From: Zafaria ginkgonis
GTDB lineage: Bacteria; Actinomycetota; Actinomycetes; Actinomycetales; Micrococcaceae
DNA length: 64,000 bases
Direction: 5' to 3'
Assembly: GCF_039540195.1 (NCBI RefSeq)
Contig: NZ_BAABEO010000019.1
Location: forward strand, 372,001 to 436,000
Positions within the stretch are counted from its first letter, which is position 1, and each line of letters opens with the position of its first letter. A model generated the notes under the pieces. It searched no databases. It was given only the letters and a program-made list of their open reading frames with translations, and was not told the origin of the DNA. The position numbers were made by a program, and so were the translations under genes. Shown here piece by piece: positions 8,116 through 18,983 of the stretch.

Positions 8116-8250
8116 CTAATGCTGTGTGCCCGCGCAGGTCGAACGGGCACCTTCTTCTAGGGTCGCCATAGGTATCCCCACGCCGCTCAGTCGATGGCCC
8201 GGAAGTAACCCTCTAGACCCATTTCCGCGAAAAGCAAGAGAGTTTATCCA

Positions 8251-8511
8251 GTGGCTAACATCAAGTCCCAGAAGAAGCGCATTCTCACCAACGAGAAGGC
8301 CCGCCAGCGCAACGCTGCCATCAAGTCCGAGCTGAAGACGGCCATCCGCTCCGTCAACACCGCCGTCTCCGCCGCCGACAAGGATGCCGCGGCCGCCGCG
8401 CTGTCCACCGCCGGCAAGAAGCTGGACAAGGCCGTCAGCAAGGGCGTCATCCACAAGAACCAGGCCGCCAACCGCAAGTCCGCGATCTCCAAGAAGGTCG
8501 CCACGCTCTAA
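8251..8511 (+). CDS. rpsT: 30S ribosomal protein S20
   Basis: S20 binds 16S rRNA early in 30S assembly. The 86-aa Lys/Ala-rich sequence opens with MANIKSQKKRILTNEKARQRN, the family hallmark, and ends with NRKSAISKKVATL. The start codon is GTG at 8251, with a purine-rich AAGAGAG upstream. It is monocistronic, flanked by its own terminator, and convergent with holA. rpsT next to holA is a common bacterial arrangement. Confidence 0.97.
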   Translation: MANIKSQKKRILTNEKARQRNAAIKSELKTAIRSVNTAVSAADKDAAAAALSTAGKKLDKAVSKGVIHKNQAANRKSAISKKVATL

Positions 8512-8527
8512 GCGTTGGTTGCACGGT

Positions 8528-8567
8528 GAGGGCCGCTCCGGGACATCCCGGGGCGGCCCTCGCTTTT
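8528..8567 (+). terminator. Intrinsic terminator of rpsT
   Basis: A 15-bp stem with one G-U pair (8528-8542 and 8547-8561) and an ACAT loop is followed by GCTTTT. It lies 16 bp after the rpsT stop. Confidence 0.9.
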
Positions 8568-8602
8568 GTGTGCCGGCCTATGGTGCTCGTGCCGGGGCGG
8601 CC

Positions 8603-9640
8603 TCAGCGGCGGGCGGCCAGGGCTATCCCGGCCACGGCCCGCTCGACGGCGTATTCGGGGTCGCGGGAGGCGCCCTTGACCATGGCATCGGCCTCGGCGA
8701 CCAGACGCAGGCACTTCACGAGTTCGTCCTGGGTCCAGTACTGGGCCTGTTCCTGCGCCTGCTGGACCTGCCAGGGGGCCATGCCCAGTTCCTTGGCCAG
8801 CTGGCCGGAAGACTTGCGCTGGCCGGCGACCTTCGCCACCTGGCGCAGCTTCATGGCCAGCGCGGCGACGATCGGGACCGGGTCGGTGCCGGTGGCCAGG
8901 GCGTGGCGCAGGGTGCTGAGCGCGGTTTCGGCACGGCCGGACAGCGCGGCGTCGGCGACCTTGAACCCGGTGGCCTCGACGCGGCCGCCGTAGTACCGGT
9001 CGACGGTGTCCTGGTCGATCTCGCCGCTGGTGTCGGTGACCAGCTGGGAGCAGGCGGCAGCGAGCTCGGCGAGGTCGGAGCCGACGGCGGCCACCAGCGC
9101 CCGCGCGGCCTCGGGAAGGATCCTGCGGCGGGAGCCGCGGAACTCCTGGGCAACGAAGTCGAGCTTCTCGGAGTCCTTCTTCAGGGGCTGGCAGTCCACC
9201 ACGGTGGCCCCTGCCTCGCGCAGCCGGTCCAGCAGCTTCTTGCCGCGGTTGCCGCCCGAGTGGTGCAGCACCACCACCACGTCCCCGGCGGGGGCGGTGG
9301 CGTAGGCCAGGGCGTCCTCGAGGAAATCCTCGTTCATGGTGGCCAGGGCACGGACCTCGATGACCTTCGCCTCGCCGAACAGCGAGGGGCTGGCGGCCAG
9401 CAGGAGTTCGCCGCGCTGGTAGGTGGAGGCGTCGAAGCGAGTGACCTCGACGGCGTCCTCGCGCTCCTTGACCTTGCCGCGGACGAGTTCGAACACGCGG
9501 CCGGCGACATACTCCTCGGGGCCCTGCAGAAGCACCAGCGGGGCCGGGTCAACGGTCCGCCAGGCGTGTGGGGAACCGGGCTTGCCTGCGGCCGCCTTGC
9601 CTGTGCCGGGCTTGCCCGCCGCCGTCCTGCCTGCCGCCAT
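8603..9640 (-). CDS. holA: DNA polymerase III subunit delta
   Basis: Clamp-loader subunit that opens the beta clamp. The 345-aa protein has the HolA features VLLQGPEEYVAGRVFELVR (N-terminal AAA-like domain with a degenerate P-loop), RFDASTYQRGELLLAASPSLFGEAKVIEVR, VVVVLHHSGGNRGKKLLDRL, and the C-terminal collar segment LRQVAKVAGQ....QLAKELGMAPWQVQ. The first 30 residues are a Gly/Ala/Lys-rich tail. The ATG at 9640 is preceded by GGAGGACA. A TAGGAT -10 candidate lies 36 bp upstream, so it may have its own promoter although it follows comEC. Confidence 0.94.
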   Translation of the reverse strand: MAAGRTAAGKPGTGKAAAGKPGSPHAWRTVDPAPLVLLQGPEEYVAGRVFELVRGKVKEREDAVEVTRFDASTYQRGELLLAASPSLFGEAKVIEVRALATMNEDFLEDALAYATAPAGDVVVVLHHSGGNRGKKLLDRLREAGATVVDCQPLKKDSEKLDFVAQEFRGSRRRILPEAARALVAAVGSDLAELAAACSQLVTDTSGEIDQDTVDRYYGGRVEATGFKVADAALSGRAETALSTLRHALATGTDPVPIVAALAMKLRQVAKVAGQRKSSGQLAKELGMAPWQVQQAQEQAQYWTQDELVKCLRLVAEADAMVKGASRDPEYAVERAVAGIALAARR

Positions 9641-9675
9641 TGTCCTCCGCCTTTCACCGACATTGCTGCCCCTGC

Positions 9676-9681
9676 ATCCTA
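9676..9681 (-). promoter_or_regulatory. Candidate holA -10 box (TAGGAT)
   Basis: A TAGGAT hexamer on the minus strand lies in the 77-bp gap between the comEC stop and holA; the predicted 5' leader is about 28 nt and contains the GGAGGACA Shine-Dalgarno. Confidence 0.4.
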
Positions 9682-9717
9682 CCGCCACGCCCTGTCACTG
9701 AGCCCGAAGAGGCACCG

Positions 9718-12309
9718 CTACCCTCCCGCGCCCTCCAGCCGGGCGGTCACGAGCGCGTTCCCTTCCCGCCTGAGCACCACGGCCCCGCCCGTGTCCGTGC
9801 GGAAGACAGCGGCCCCCGCTGCCTCGAGCGCGGCCAGGGTTTCCGGGGCGGGATGGCCGTAGCGGTTCCCGGCGCCGACGCCGACCAGGGCGGCCCGCGG
9901 GTCCGCGGCGCCGATGACCGCAGTGCCGCCGTTGCGGGCCCCGTGGTGGCTGACCTTGAGGATGTCAGCGCGCAGGTCGGCGCCGGTGCGCAGCAGCTCG
10001 TCCATCGCCGCCTCCTCGATGTCCCCGGGGGCCAGCAGCGTCAGGGGACGACCGGCCGCCGTCCCGTCGGCGCCGATCCGGTACCTCACCACCAGCGAGG
10101 CGTCGTTCTCCGTCGGAGCCGGGGCACCTGCCAGCGGCCACAGCACCTCCCACTGCACCGGACCGGCGGATCCGCGTTCGCCCGCGAAGGCCCTGCGCGC
10201 CTGGACCGTCGCGGGCAGCCGTCCCGAAAGCTCCGCGCCCTCGACCCCGGGCCGATCCTCCGTTCGGGCATCCGGCGTCCCGCCCGGCGCGGCGGCCGCC
10301 GTGGAATAAAGCACCTGTTGCACCTCCCGCCCGGTGAAGACCCCCTCCGTCCCGCCGATGTGGTCCGCGTGCAGGTGCGTGAGCATCAGGACGTCGACCA
10401 CCTCCACTCCCAGAACGTCCAGGCAGGTCCGCACCGGTTCGGGGTCCGGTCCCGTGTCGATGACGATCGCGTGCCCGTGGCCGGTGCGCAGGGCCAACGC
10501 ATCGCCCTGCCCCACGTCGCAGAGGGCCACCTCCCAGTCCGGGGGATCCCGCCCCACCAGCGCGGTGGCCGGCACCAGGATGCCTGCGGTGACGGCCGCG
10601 GCGAAGGCTGCCAGCAGAGCCGCCGTCCGCCGTTCCGGTATGCCGCCGGGCGCCCGGGCCATCCATACGGCGGCAAGCAGGGCCGCGGCGACCAGGACCG
10701 CCGCCGCCGTTCCGGCCGGGCCTTCGGCCCAGGACAGGTGTGCGTGCGGCAGCGAGGCGAACCAGCGGCCCACCCCGCCCACCAGTGCCGCGGGCAGCCC
10801 CGCCACCCACACCAGCGCCGTTGTCAGGGCCCCGGCACCGGGAAGGAACGCGAGCCCCAACGCCGCCGTCCCGGCGATGGTGGCCACCGGCACCAGGGGC
10901 GCCACGGCCAGGTTCGCCGGCACCGCGTACGCGGCGACGTCCGTGGTGAAGGTCAGCAGCACCGGCAGGCAGAACGCTTGGGCGGACACCGTGATGGCCG
11001 TGCCGTCGGCGAGCCAGCCCGGAAGGACGCGGTGCAGCACCACCGCCAAGGGGCGCCCCAGCAGGGCTATTCCGGCGGTCGCGGCGACGGAAAGCCGGAA
11101 GGCCGCCTCGCCCGCGTACCAGGGATCCCAGGCCAACAGGCCCACCACGCAGGCGCACAGCGCGGCGAACGCCTGCCGGCCGCGTCCGGCGTACACGGCC
11201 ACGGCGGACACCGCCCCCATCGCCGCCGCCCGCACAACGCTCGGCTCCGGGTGCACCACCGCGACGAATCCGGCCAGCGCCGCCAGGCACAGCAGCAGGG
11301 TGGCGGTCCGGCCCAACCGGCAGGCGCGGCCTGCCCCGAGCACCGTTCCCAGGACGAGCGCGCAGTTGGCCCCGCTCACCGCGGTCAGGTGGGCCAGCCC
11401 GGCCCGGGTCATCGCGGCCTCAAGGTCGGCGTCCTGCCCGCGACGGTCCCCCATGACCATGCCGGGCAGAAGCGCCGGCCCGTCTCCCGGCAGCCTCCGG
11501 GCGGCCTGCGCGAAGTCCTCCCGCGCGCGGTCGACGGCTCCTTCCGCTGCGGGCACCACGGTCGGCGGACTGCGCAAACCCACCCACGCCGCTTCCCGAC
11601 GCCCCGCGGCCACCGGAGACAGTCGTCCCAAGGCCTCCAAGGTGTCCCCCCTCCCCACGGCCGCTTCCTCAGCCGTCGCATCGCCGGCATCCACCCCGGC
11701 ACCCTGTCCGGCACCGCCCGCATCCGTGTCCAGGGACTCCGGCCACGAGACCGTCACCCTGGAGCGCACGGACACCCAGGCTCCGGAGACTGCCACGGCC
11801 TGGAGCTGCCCCTCCGCGACCCATTCCACACCGCGACTTTCCCCGGCCGCCGGGCCATTGCCGTGGGGCACCGGACCGTAGCCGCCGGGCGCGGGGCGGG
11901 TCTCCGGTTCCCCGGTCAGGACGATCCTGACCCGAGCCGTCTCGCGGGCCTCCACCATGGCTGCCCAGCGCGGTTCCGCACCTGCGCTGCCTTGGCCGCC
12001 TGCACCCTGGATGGCGACCGACGCGGCCACCACGGCCGCCCCGGCTGCCGCCAGCGCCACGGGCGCCCACCCCCGCTGCCACCATGCCACCAGGCCCCTG
12101 CCGCTGCGCAGGTTCCACGCCATCAGCGCCAGCAGGAGGCACCCGGCAACTGCACCCAAGGCAGCCTGCGCCGTGGGGATCCTCACCATCAGTGCCGCGG
12201 AGCCCCACGCGCCGGCCGCGGCCCAGACCCCGCGCAGATCCACCACCCCCGGATCGGCTTCCACCCGATCCGGTTCCGGCTTCCGGCTCCCGCGGTCAGG
12301 CCGCCTCAT
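9718..12309 (-). CDS. comEC: ComEC/Rec2 family competence membrane channel with metallo-beta-lactamase domain
   Basis: A polytopic membrane protein that in naturally competent bacteria carries single-stranded DNA across the membrane. It has 863 aa. An N-terminal block has hydrophobic helices near residues 25-110. A soluble DUF4131-like/OB region spans about 110-260. The competence domain covers about 260-540, with VSGANCALVLGTVLG and the helices after it. The C-terminal metallo-beta-lactamase-like domain includes THLHADHIGG near residue 645. All three expected regions are present and the frame is intact. It overlaps comEA by 4 bp (ATGA), so the two are co-translated. No other competence genes lie nearby, so transformation ability is not proven. 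Confidence 0.93.
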   Translation of the reverse strand: MRRPDRGSRKPEPDRVEADPGVVDLRGVWAAAGAWGSAALMVRIPTAQAALGAVAGCLLLALMAWNLRSGRGLVAWWQRGWAPVALAAAGAAVVAASVAIQGAGGQGSAGAEPRWAAMVEARETARVRIVLTGEPETRPAPGGYGPVPHGNGPAAGESRGVEWVAEGQLQAVAVSGAWVSVRSRVTVSWPESLDTDAGGAGQGAGVDAGDATAEEAAVGRGDTLEALGRLSPVAAGRREAAWVGLRSPPTVVPAAEGAVDRAREDFAQAARRLPGDGPALLPGMVMGDRRGQDADLEAAMTRAGLAHLTAVSGANCALVLGTVLGAGRACRLGRTATLLLCLAALAGFVAVVHPEPSVVRAAAMGAVSAVAVYAGRGRQAFAALCACVVGLLAWDPWYAGEAAFRLSVAATAGIALLGRPLAVVLHRVLPGWLADGTAITVSAQAFCLPVLLTFTTDVAAYAVPANLAVAPLVPVATIAGTAALGLAFLPGAGALTTALVWVAGLPAALVGGVGRWFASLPHAHLSWAEGPAGTAAAVLVAAALLAAVWMARAPGGIPERRTAALLAAFAAAVTAGILVPATALVGRDPPDWEVALCDVGQGDALALRTGHGHAIVIDTGPDPEPVRTCLDVLGVEVVDVLMLTHLHADHIGGTEGVFTGREVQQVLYSTAAAAPGGTPDARTEDRPGVEGAELSGRLPATVQARRAFAGERGSAGPVQWEVLWPLAGAPAPTENDASLVVRYRIGADGTAAGRPLTLLAPGDIEEAAMDELLRTGADLRADILKVSHHGARNGGTAVIGAADPRAALVGVGAGNRYGHPAPETLAALEAAGAAVFRTDTGGAVVLRREGNALVTARLEGAGG

Positions 12310-13193
12310 CCGAAGGACACCATGCTCTCCAGCCGGGCCAGGACGCCCGGTCCGATCCCGCTGACCGCATCCAACTCGGCCAGGGAGCCGAAGGGCCCGT
12401 TGCGCTGCCTGAATTCGATGATCCGCTCCGCCAGCGCCGGTCCGATCCCCGGCAGCCGCTGGAGTTCCTCGGAGGTGGCGGTGTTGACGTTGACGGTGCC
12501 GGTGGCAGCCCCTCCTCCACCGGGCGCGGTCCCGGCACCACTACCGTCATTGCCCGGATTGCTGCCGGCCGGAGGTACGGGTTCGCCCTGCTCCGGAATG
12601 TACAGCTGCTGCCCGTCCGTCAGGGGCGAGGCCAGGTTCACTGCTCCGGCATCGGCATCGCGGGTCAGGCCGCCCGCGGCATCGACTGCCTCGTGGGCGC
12701 GGGTCCCCGCGGGAAGTTCGTAGACCCCCGGGCGCTTGACCGCCCCGGCCACATGGACGACCACGTCCGCCGCGGAGGCCTCCACCGGTGCGCCGCCGCT
12801 GTCCTTCTGCCCAGCGGGGCCCTCCTGCCTGTTGCTCCCGTCCTGCAGGGCGGGCCGGTCCTGCGCGGCCACCCCGTCCGGGGTGGATCCGTCCGTGGCT
12901 GAAGCTCCCGCGCCCGTTCCGGGCTGTGTCCCATCAGGCTGTGCCTCACCCGTCCGGGCTGCATCGGTTGAATCCGGCTGGGGGTGTCCCTGGTCGGTCC
13001 GTTCCAGTTCGATCCGCCCCAGCTCCTCCCCGGCACGGGCCGGCGGATGGAAGAGGAGGCTGGCGCTGATCCAGGCCAGCGCCGCGAACAGGACGCACAG
13101 CGTTGCGGCGCGGCCTGCGCCCAGGCGGACCCTGCTGCGGGGCGCGCCGGGGCCGGTGGCACGGGTGCGAAGCTCCCATCGGTGGCGGACCAT
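12306..13193 (-). CDS. comEA: ComEA-family helix-hairpin-helix DNA-binding protein
   Basis: Membrane-anchored receptor that binds incoming DNA. The 295-aa product has a basic N-terminus, a membrane anchor around residues 28-46 (ATLCVLFAALAWISASLLF), a long Pro/Gly/Gln-rich linker, and a SLBB domain (VVVHVAGAVKRPGVYELPAGTR ... QQLYIPEQGE). A C-terminal double helix-hairpin-helix follows (VNVNTATSEELQRLPGIG ... LDAVSGIGPGVLARLE). The start is set at ATG 13193 because the anchor follows it and longer frames run into degV. The Shine-Dalgarno is weak. It lies 91 bp after degV and is coupled to comEC. Confidence 0.93.
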   Translation of the reverse strand: MVRHRWELRTRATGPGAPRSRVRLGAGRAATLCVLFAALAWISASLLFHPPARAGEELGRIELERTDQGHPQPDSTDAARTGEAQPDGTQPGTGAGASATDGSTPDGVAAQDRPALQDGSNRQEGPAGQKDSGGAPVEASAADVVVHVAGAVKRPGVYELPAGTRAHEAVDAAGGLTRDADAGAVNLASPLTDGQQLYIPEQGEPVPPAGSNPGNDGSGAGTAPGGGGAATGTVNVNTATSEELQRLPGIGPALAERIIEFRQRNGPFGSLAELDAVSGIGPGVLARLESMVSFG

Positions 13194-13284
13194 CCACCCA
13201 CCGTAGGACCGGGCACCGGCCCGGCGGGGGCCACCGGGGGCCGAGGTGGAGAGGGCAATCGTGCCCGGGGTCTGTGGAGGGCGC

Positions 13285-14523
13285 CTAGTCCTGTCGCGGG
13301 GCCGGCGTGCCTCCCGGTGCCGCGCCGGGCATGTCATCCGGCACGGCATCCGGCACGGCATCCGGCGTCGTGGTCGGCGCCGCGACCGGGGCGTTCCCCG
13401 CGGGATCGGACAGGGGGGCCTCCTGCGCCCTCTCCCACGGGAAGCCGCCGCGGGACGGGCGGACGGCTGCCGCACCGCCGGGCAGCGGACCGCCCAGAGG
13501 AACGGACGGCTGAGCGGCAGGCGGCTGCGGGGCGGCGGGAAGCGGAGCGGTGGGCACCGGCGCGACGGCCACTGCCAGTACGCCGGCCCCGGTATGGGCG
13601 GCCAGCACGGCCGGCAGCGCCTCGCACAGCACGGGCGCCACCGAGGACCCCGCGAGTTCGTGGACCAGTTCCCGGGCCTCGTCCTCGTTGCCGAAGTACT
13701 GCACCGCGATCCGCGCCCCGCCCGGCGCCGCGGCGGCGGCCTCCCGACCCAGGACCACCAGGCGTGCCAGCGCCCGCGGCAGGGTCCGGACCTTCTCGGC
13801 GACCGTGATCTGCCCGCCGGCCACCATAAGCAGGGGCTTCACGGCCAGCCAGGTGCCCAGGACCGAAGCCGCGGCACCGATCCGGCCGCCCTTGCGCAGC
13901 TGCTCCAGGCTGGGAACGGCGAAGAGGATGGTGTTCTCCCGGGCCCGGGCGGCGAGGGCGGCGACCTGTTCCCCGGTGGCTCCCGCCGCCGCGGCCTCGA
14001 CCGCGTCCATCACGGCGAAGCCCTGGGCGAGCCCCACCGTGGAGGTGTCCACCACGTGCACCGGCACCGGGCTCTCCGCGGCGGCCAGCCGGGCGGCCTC
14101 GACCGTCCCGGACAGCTCCGCGGAGAGGTGGATGGAGACGATCTCGTGCGCACCGGCCGCAGCCAGCTCGCGGTAGGAGCGCAGGAACAGGCCAGGGGCC
14201 GGCCGGGAGGTCTGCACGCGCCGGCCCATGGCCAGGGCCAGCGCCAGTTCCGTTTCGACGTCGTCCAGGCCCTCGGTGTAGATCTGCCCGTCGATCATTA
14301 CCGGCATGGCCACCACCCGCAGCGCCTCCGAGTGCGCCGCGCACCACTCGTGGGGAACCGCGGCCGCGGAGTCGGTCACCACCGCGACGCGCTGGACGGG
14401 CGCGCGCCCGCCCCTGCGCGGAACCCTGGCACCGGGTTCGCGGAGCAGTCCCGTCAGGCGCTCCAGCCAGCCCGGCGGGCGGATGGCCTTGCCGGGCTGG
14501 CTGGTGCCTTCGGGAAGCTCCAC
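13285..14523 (-). CDS. DegV family fatty-acid-binding protein
   Basis: DegV proteins bind a fatty acid and are thought to present acyl chains to the FakA kinase; no fakA is seen here. The 412-aa protein shows VAVVTDSAAAVP near residue 46, then TSRPAPGLFLRSY (ligand-site Thr-Ser), SIHLSAELSGTVEAARLAA, VVDTSTVGLAQGF, and SLEQLRKGGRIG with KPLLMVAGG. The DegV domain ends near residue 325. The last 85 or so residues form a Pro/Ala-rich tail ending in repeated DAVPDAVPDDMPG, encoded by a short tandem DNA repeat, which makes the protein about 100 aa longer than usual. It starts 12 bp after leuS, so it is co-transcribed. Confidence 0.88.
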   Translation of the reverse strand: MELPEGTSQPGKAIRPPGWLERLTGLLREPGARVPRRGGRAPVQRVAVVTDSAAAVPHEWCAAHSEALRVVAMPVMIDGQIYTEGLDDVETELALALAMGRRVQTSRPAPGLFLRSYRELAAAGAHEIVSIHLSAELSGTVEAARLAAAESPVPVHVVDTSTVGLAQGFAVMDAVEAAAAGATGEQVAALAARARENTILFAVPSLEQLRKGGRIGAAASVLGTWLAVKPLLMVAGGQITVAEKVRTLPRALARLVVLGREAAAAAPGGARIAVQYFGNEDEARELVHELAGSSVAPVLCEALPAVLAAHTGAGVLAVAVAPVPTAPLPAAPQPPAAQPSVPLGGPLPGGAAAVRPSRGGFPWERAQEAPLSDPAGNAPVAAPTTTPDAVPDAVPDDMPGAAPGGTPAPRQD

Positions 14524-14535
14524 GGGTGGGTCCGC

Positions 14536-17034
<2,499 letters not shown>

Positions 17035-17133
17035 TGTGTGCTTCGCCTTCTCCTTGTGCGGCCGTCCCGATCGGGGCGGCCGTTCCGTATCCTGCCTGCC
17101 GTGCCGCCGGGACCTGTCCTGCCCGGAACATGC

Positions 17134-17182
17134 AAAAGCCCCTTGGCATGCAAGGGGCGGCCACGCGTTTCGAACGCGCGGC
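17134..17182 (-). terminator. leuS leader attenuator hairpins
   Basis: Reading the minus strand, hairpin 1 (10-bp stem with one G-U pair, 17173-17182 with 17160-17169, loop of 3) starts at the leader peptide stop codon. The terminator hairpin (17151-17158 with 17138-17145, 8-bp perfect stem, 5-nt loop) is followed by UUUU (17137-17134). If a ribosome stalled on the Leu codons and covered the 5' arm of hairpin 1, the freed 3' arm (CGTGGC, 17165-17160) could pair with GCCAAG (17147-17142), with one mismatch, and disrupt the terminator. That switching step is inference. Confidence 0.72.
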
Positions 17183-17208
17183 TAGCGTAGAAGCAGGGTC
17201 GTCTCCAT
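17182..17208 (-). CDS. leuL: leuS leader peptide MetGluThrThrLeuLeuLeuArg
   Basis: An 8-codon ORF, ATG GAG ACG ACC CTG CTT CTA CGC TAG, too short for ordinary gene finding. The three consecutive Leu codons include CTT and CTA, which are uncommon in a genome this GC-rich and would make translation sensitive to charged tRNA-Leu. The stop codon coincides with the base of the first attenuator hairpin. The ATG lies 6 nt after a TAGACT -10 box, so the leader is probably read from a leaderless transcript. The symbol leuL is used by analogy; the peptide is assigned from layout only. Confidence 0.72.
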   Translation of the reverse strand: METTLLLR

Positions 17209-17214
17209 GCGGCC

Positions 17215-17220
17215 AGTCTA
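17215..17220 (-). promoter_or_regulatory. leuS -10 box (TAGACT)
   Basis: TAGACT on the minus strand with a 6-nt gap to the leader-peptide ATG places the start of transcription on the A of ATG. No -35 consensus is visible 16-19 bp upstream. Confidence 0.7.
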
Positions 17221-17294
17221 CAACAGCGCCCGCGCTCGCCGGCGAAGGACCGGACGCCGCCGTGGAGCCCGCCGCGGGCGTCAAGGCGGCGGCC

Positions 17295-18818
17295 CTACGC
17301 GTCGTCGAGCCAGCCGAAGGTGCGCCGCACGGCCGATCCCCACCGGCGCAGCAGCGCCGCCCGGCTGCCGGCGTCCAGGTCCGGTACGAACCGGCGTTCC
17401 TCGTGCCAGGTGTGCCCCAGCTCCTCCAGGGAGGACCAGTTGCCCACGGCGAGGCCGGCCGCGAAGGCCGCGCCCAGCGCCGTCGTCTCCGTGACGGCCG
17501 GGCGCACCACGTCGATGCCCAGCAGGTCCGCCTGGAACTGCATCAGCGCGTCGTTCACGGCCATGCCGCCGTCCACCCGCAGCTCGGTGAGCGGGCGGGA
17601 GCAGTCCGCGGCCGCGGCCGCGACCACCTCGGCGACCTGGAAGGCGGTGGCCTCCAGCGCCGCGCGGGCCAGGTGCGCCCGGGTGGCGTAGCGGGTCAGC
17701 CCGAAGACGGCGCCGCGCGCCTCCGGCCGCCAGTGCGGGGCGAAGAGTCCGGAGAAGGCGGGCACGAAGTACACCCCGCCGTTGTCCTCCACCGACGCGG
17801 CCAGCTCCTCCACCTCGGCGGAGGTGGAGATGATGCCAAGGTTGTCGCGCAGCCACTGCACCAGCGACCCGGCCACCGCGATCGACCCCTCCAGGCCGTA
17901 CACCGGGTCCTGGCCGGCCAGCCGGTAGGCGACGGTGGTGAGCAGCCCGTTGGTGGAGAACACCGGCTCGGTTCCGGTGACCATGTTCATGAAGCAGCCC
18001 GTGCCGTAGGTGTTCTTGGCCGCCCCGGGGGCGAACACCGTCTGCCCGAAGGTGGCCGCCTGCTGGTCGCCCAGGATCCCGGCCACCGGCACTCCGGCAA
18101 GGACCTCCCCGACCACCGGCTCCGTGGCGGCGATCGTGCCGTAGACCTCCGCCGAGGCCGCAATGCGCGGCAGCATGGCCGCGGGGATCCCGAACGCCTC
18201 CAGCAGTTCCGGGGACCATTCCAGCGTGCGCAGGTCCATCAGCAGCGTGCGCGAGGCGTTGGTGGCGTCGGTGGCGTGCACTCCCCCCTCCAGCCCGCCG
18301 GTGAGGTTCCACAGCATCCAGCTGTCCGTGGTGCCGAAGGCCAGGTGGCCGGCCTCGGCGTCGGCCCGGGCGCCGGGCACGTTGTCCAGGATCCAGGCGA
18401 TCTTGGTGGCGGAAAAGTAGGTGGCCAGCGGCAGCCCGGTGGCGGCGCGGAAGGGGCCGGTGCCGCCGTCGGCCGCCAGCGCGTCCACGGCCGGCTGGGT
18501 ACGGGTGTCCTGCCACACGATGGCCCGGTGCACGGGCTCGCCGGTGCGGCGGTCCCACACCACCGTGGTCTCGCGCTGGTTGGTAAGCCCGACGGCGGCG
18601 ATGTCCCCGCGGCCCAGCCCGGACCCGGAGAGGGCCCGGGCCACGACCAGGCGCACGTTGTCGCGGATCTCGGCGGCATCGTGCTCCACCCAGCCCGGGT
18701 GCGGGAAGTACTGGTGGTGTTCGCGCTGGGCCGCCGCCACGATCTGCCCGGCACCATCGACGACGACCGCCCGGGTGGAAGTGGTCCCCTGATCGATGGC
18801 GAGTACGTAGCGGCGCAT
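17295..18818 (-). CDS. glpK: Glycerol kinase
   Basis: FGGY-family kinase making sn-glycerol 3-phosphate from glycerol and ATP. The 507-aa length is standard. Signature elements are AIDQGTTSTRAVV (residues 7-19, phosphate 1), IVWQDTRT, GTTDSWMLWNLTGG, GILGDQQAATFGQ, NTYGTGCFMNM and the FGGY C-terminal motif LTELRVDGGMAVND (adenosine site). There is no glpF or glpD beside it, unlike many glp operons. It has an unusually clear promoter (TTGACG-17-TAGCTT) and a start codon only 6 nt after the -10, indicating a leaderless message. It diverges from the alpha/beta hydrolase gene. Confidence 0.96.
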   Translation of the reverse strand: MRRYVLAIDQGTTSTRAVVVDGAGQIVAAAQREHHQYFPHPGWVEHDAAEIRDNVRLVVARALSGSGLGRGDIAAVGLTNQRETTVVWDRRTGEPVHRAIVWQDTRTQPAVDALAADGGTGPFRAATGLPLATYFSATKIAWILDNVPGARADAEAGHLAFGTTDSWMLWNLTGGLEGGVHATDATNASRTLLMDLRTLEWSPELLEAFGIPAAMLPRIAASAEVYGTIAATEPVVGEVLAGVPVAGILGDQQAATFGQTVFAPGAAKNTYGTGCFMNMVTGTEPVFSTNGLLTTVAYRLAGQDPVYGLEGSIAVAGSLVQWLRDNLGIISTSAEVEELAASVEDNGGVYFVPAFSGLFAPHWRPEARGAVFGLTRYATRAHLARAALEATAFQVAEVVAAAAADCSRPLTELRVDGGMAVNDALMQFQADLLGIDVVRPAVTETTALGAAFAAGLAVGNWSSLEELGHTWHEERRFVPDLDAGSRAALLRRWGSAVRRTFGWLDDA

Positions 18819-18824
18819 TCCCCG

Positions 18825-18853
18825 AAGCTATCGGCCGCCCACCGGACCGTCAA
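18825..18853 (-). promoter_or_regulatory. glpK promoter (TTGACG-N17-TAGCTT)
   Basis: On the minus strand, TTGACG (18853-18848) and TAGCTT (18830-18825) are separated by exactly 17 bp. The glpK ATG follows after 6 nt, so the predicted +1 is the start codon itself. This is the clearest sigma-70/HrdB-like promoter in the window. Confidence 0.82.
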
Positions 18854-18939
18854 CGCGGCCCCGGTAGCGCCTGTCGGGCTCCCCGTTCGCGGCCTGCCCC
18901 ACACGTTTCGCGCGCGGGGACCCCTGGCCGCTCTCTTGG

Positions 18940-18974
18940 CTCGCTGCGCTCGCCGTGGGCCCCTCGCCCTCTAG
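18940..18974 (+). repeat. 35-bp direct repeat, upstream copy of the promoter-associated element
   Basis: Identical over 35 bp to 18995-19029 and offset by 55 bp. It contains CTCGCTGCGCTCG and GGGCCCCTCG. The hexamer at the -10 position is TAGCGC rather than TAGGCT, so this copy is probably not an active promoter. TAGCGCCT(A/G)TCGGGCTCCCC also occurs twice nearby (18864-18884 and 18972-18991). Confidence 0.8.
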
Positions 18975-18983
18975 CGCCTATCG

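Noticed and set aside
17035..17294. T-box riboswitch upstream of leuS (also considered for alaS, hisS and aspS)
   Set aside because: No AGGGTGGNACCGCG-like T-box sequence is visible; the leuS leader instead has a short ORF with Leu codons.
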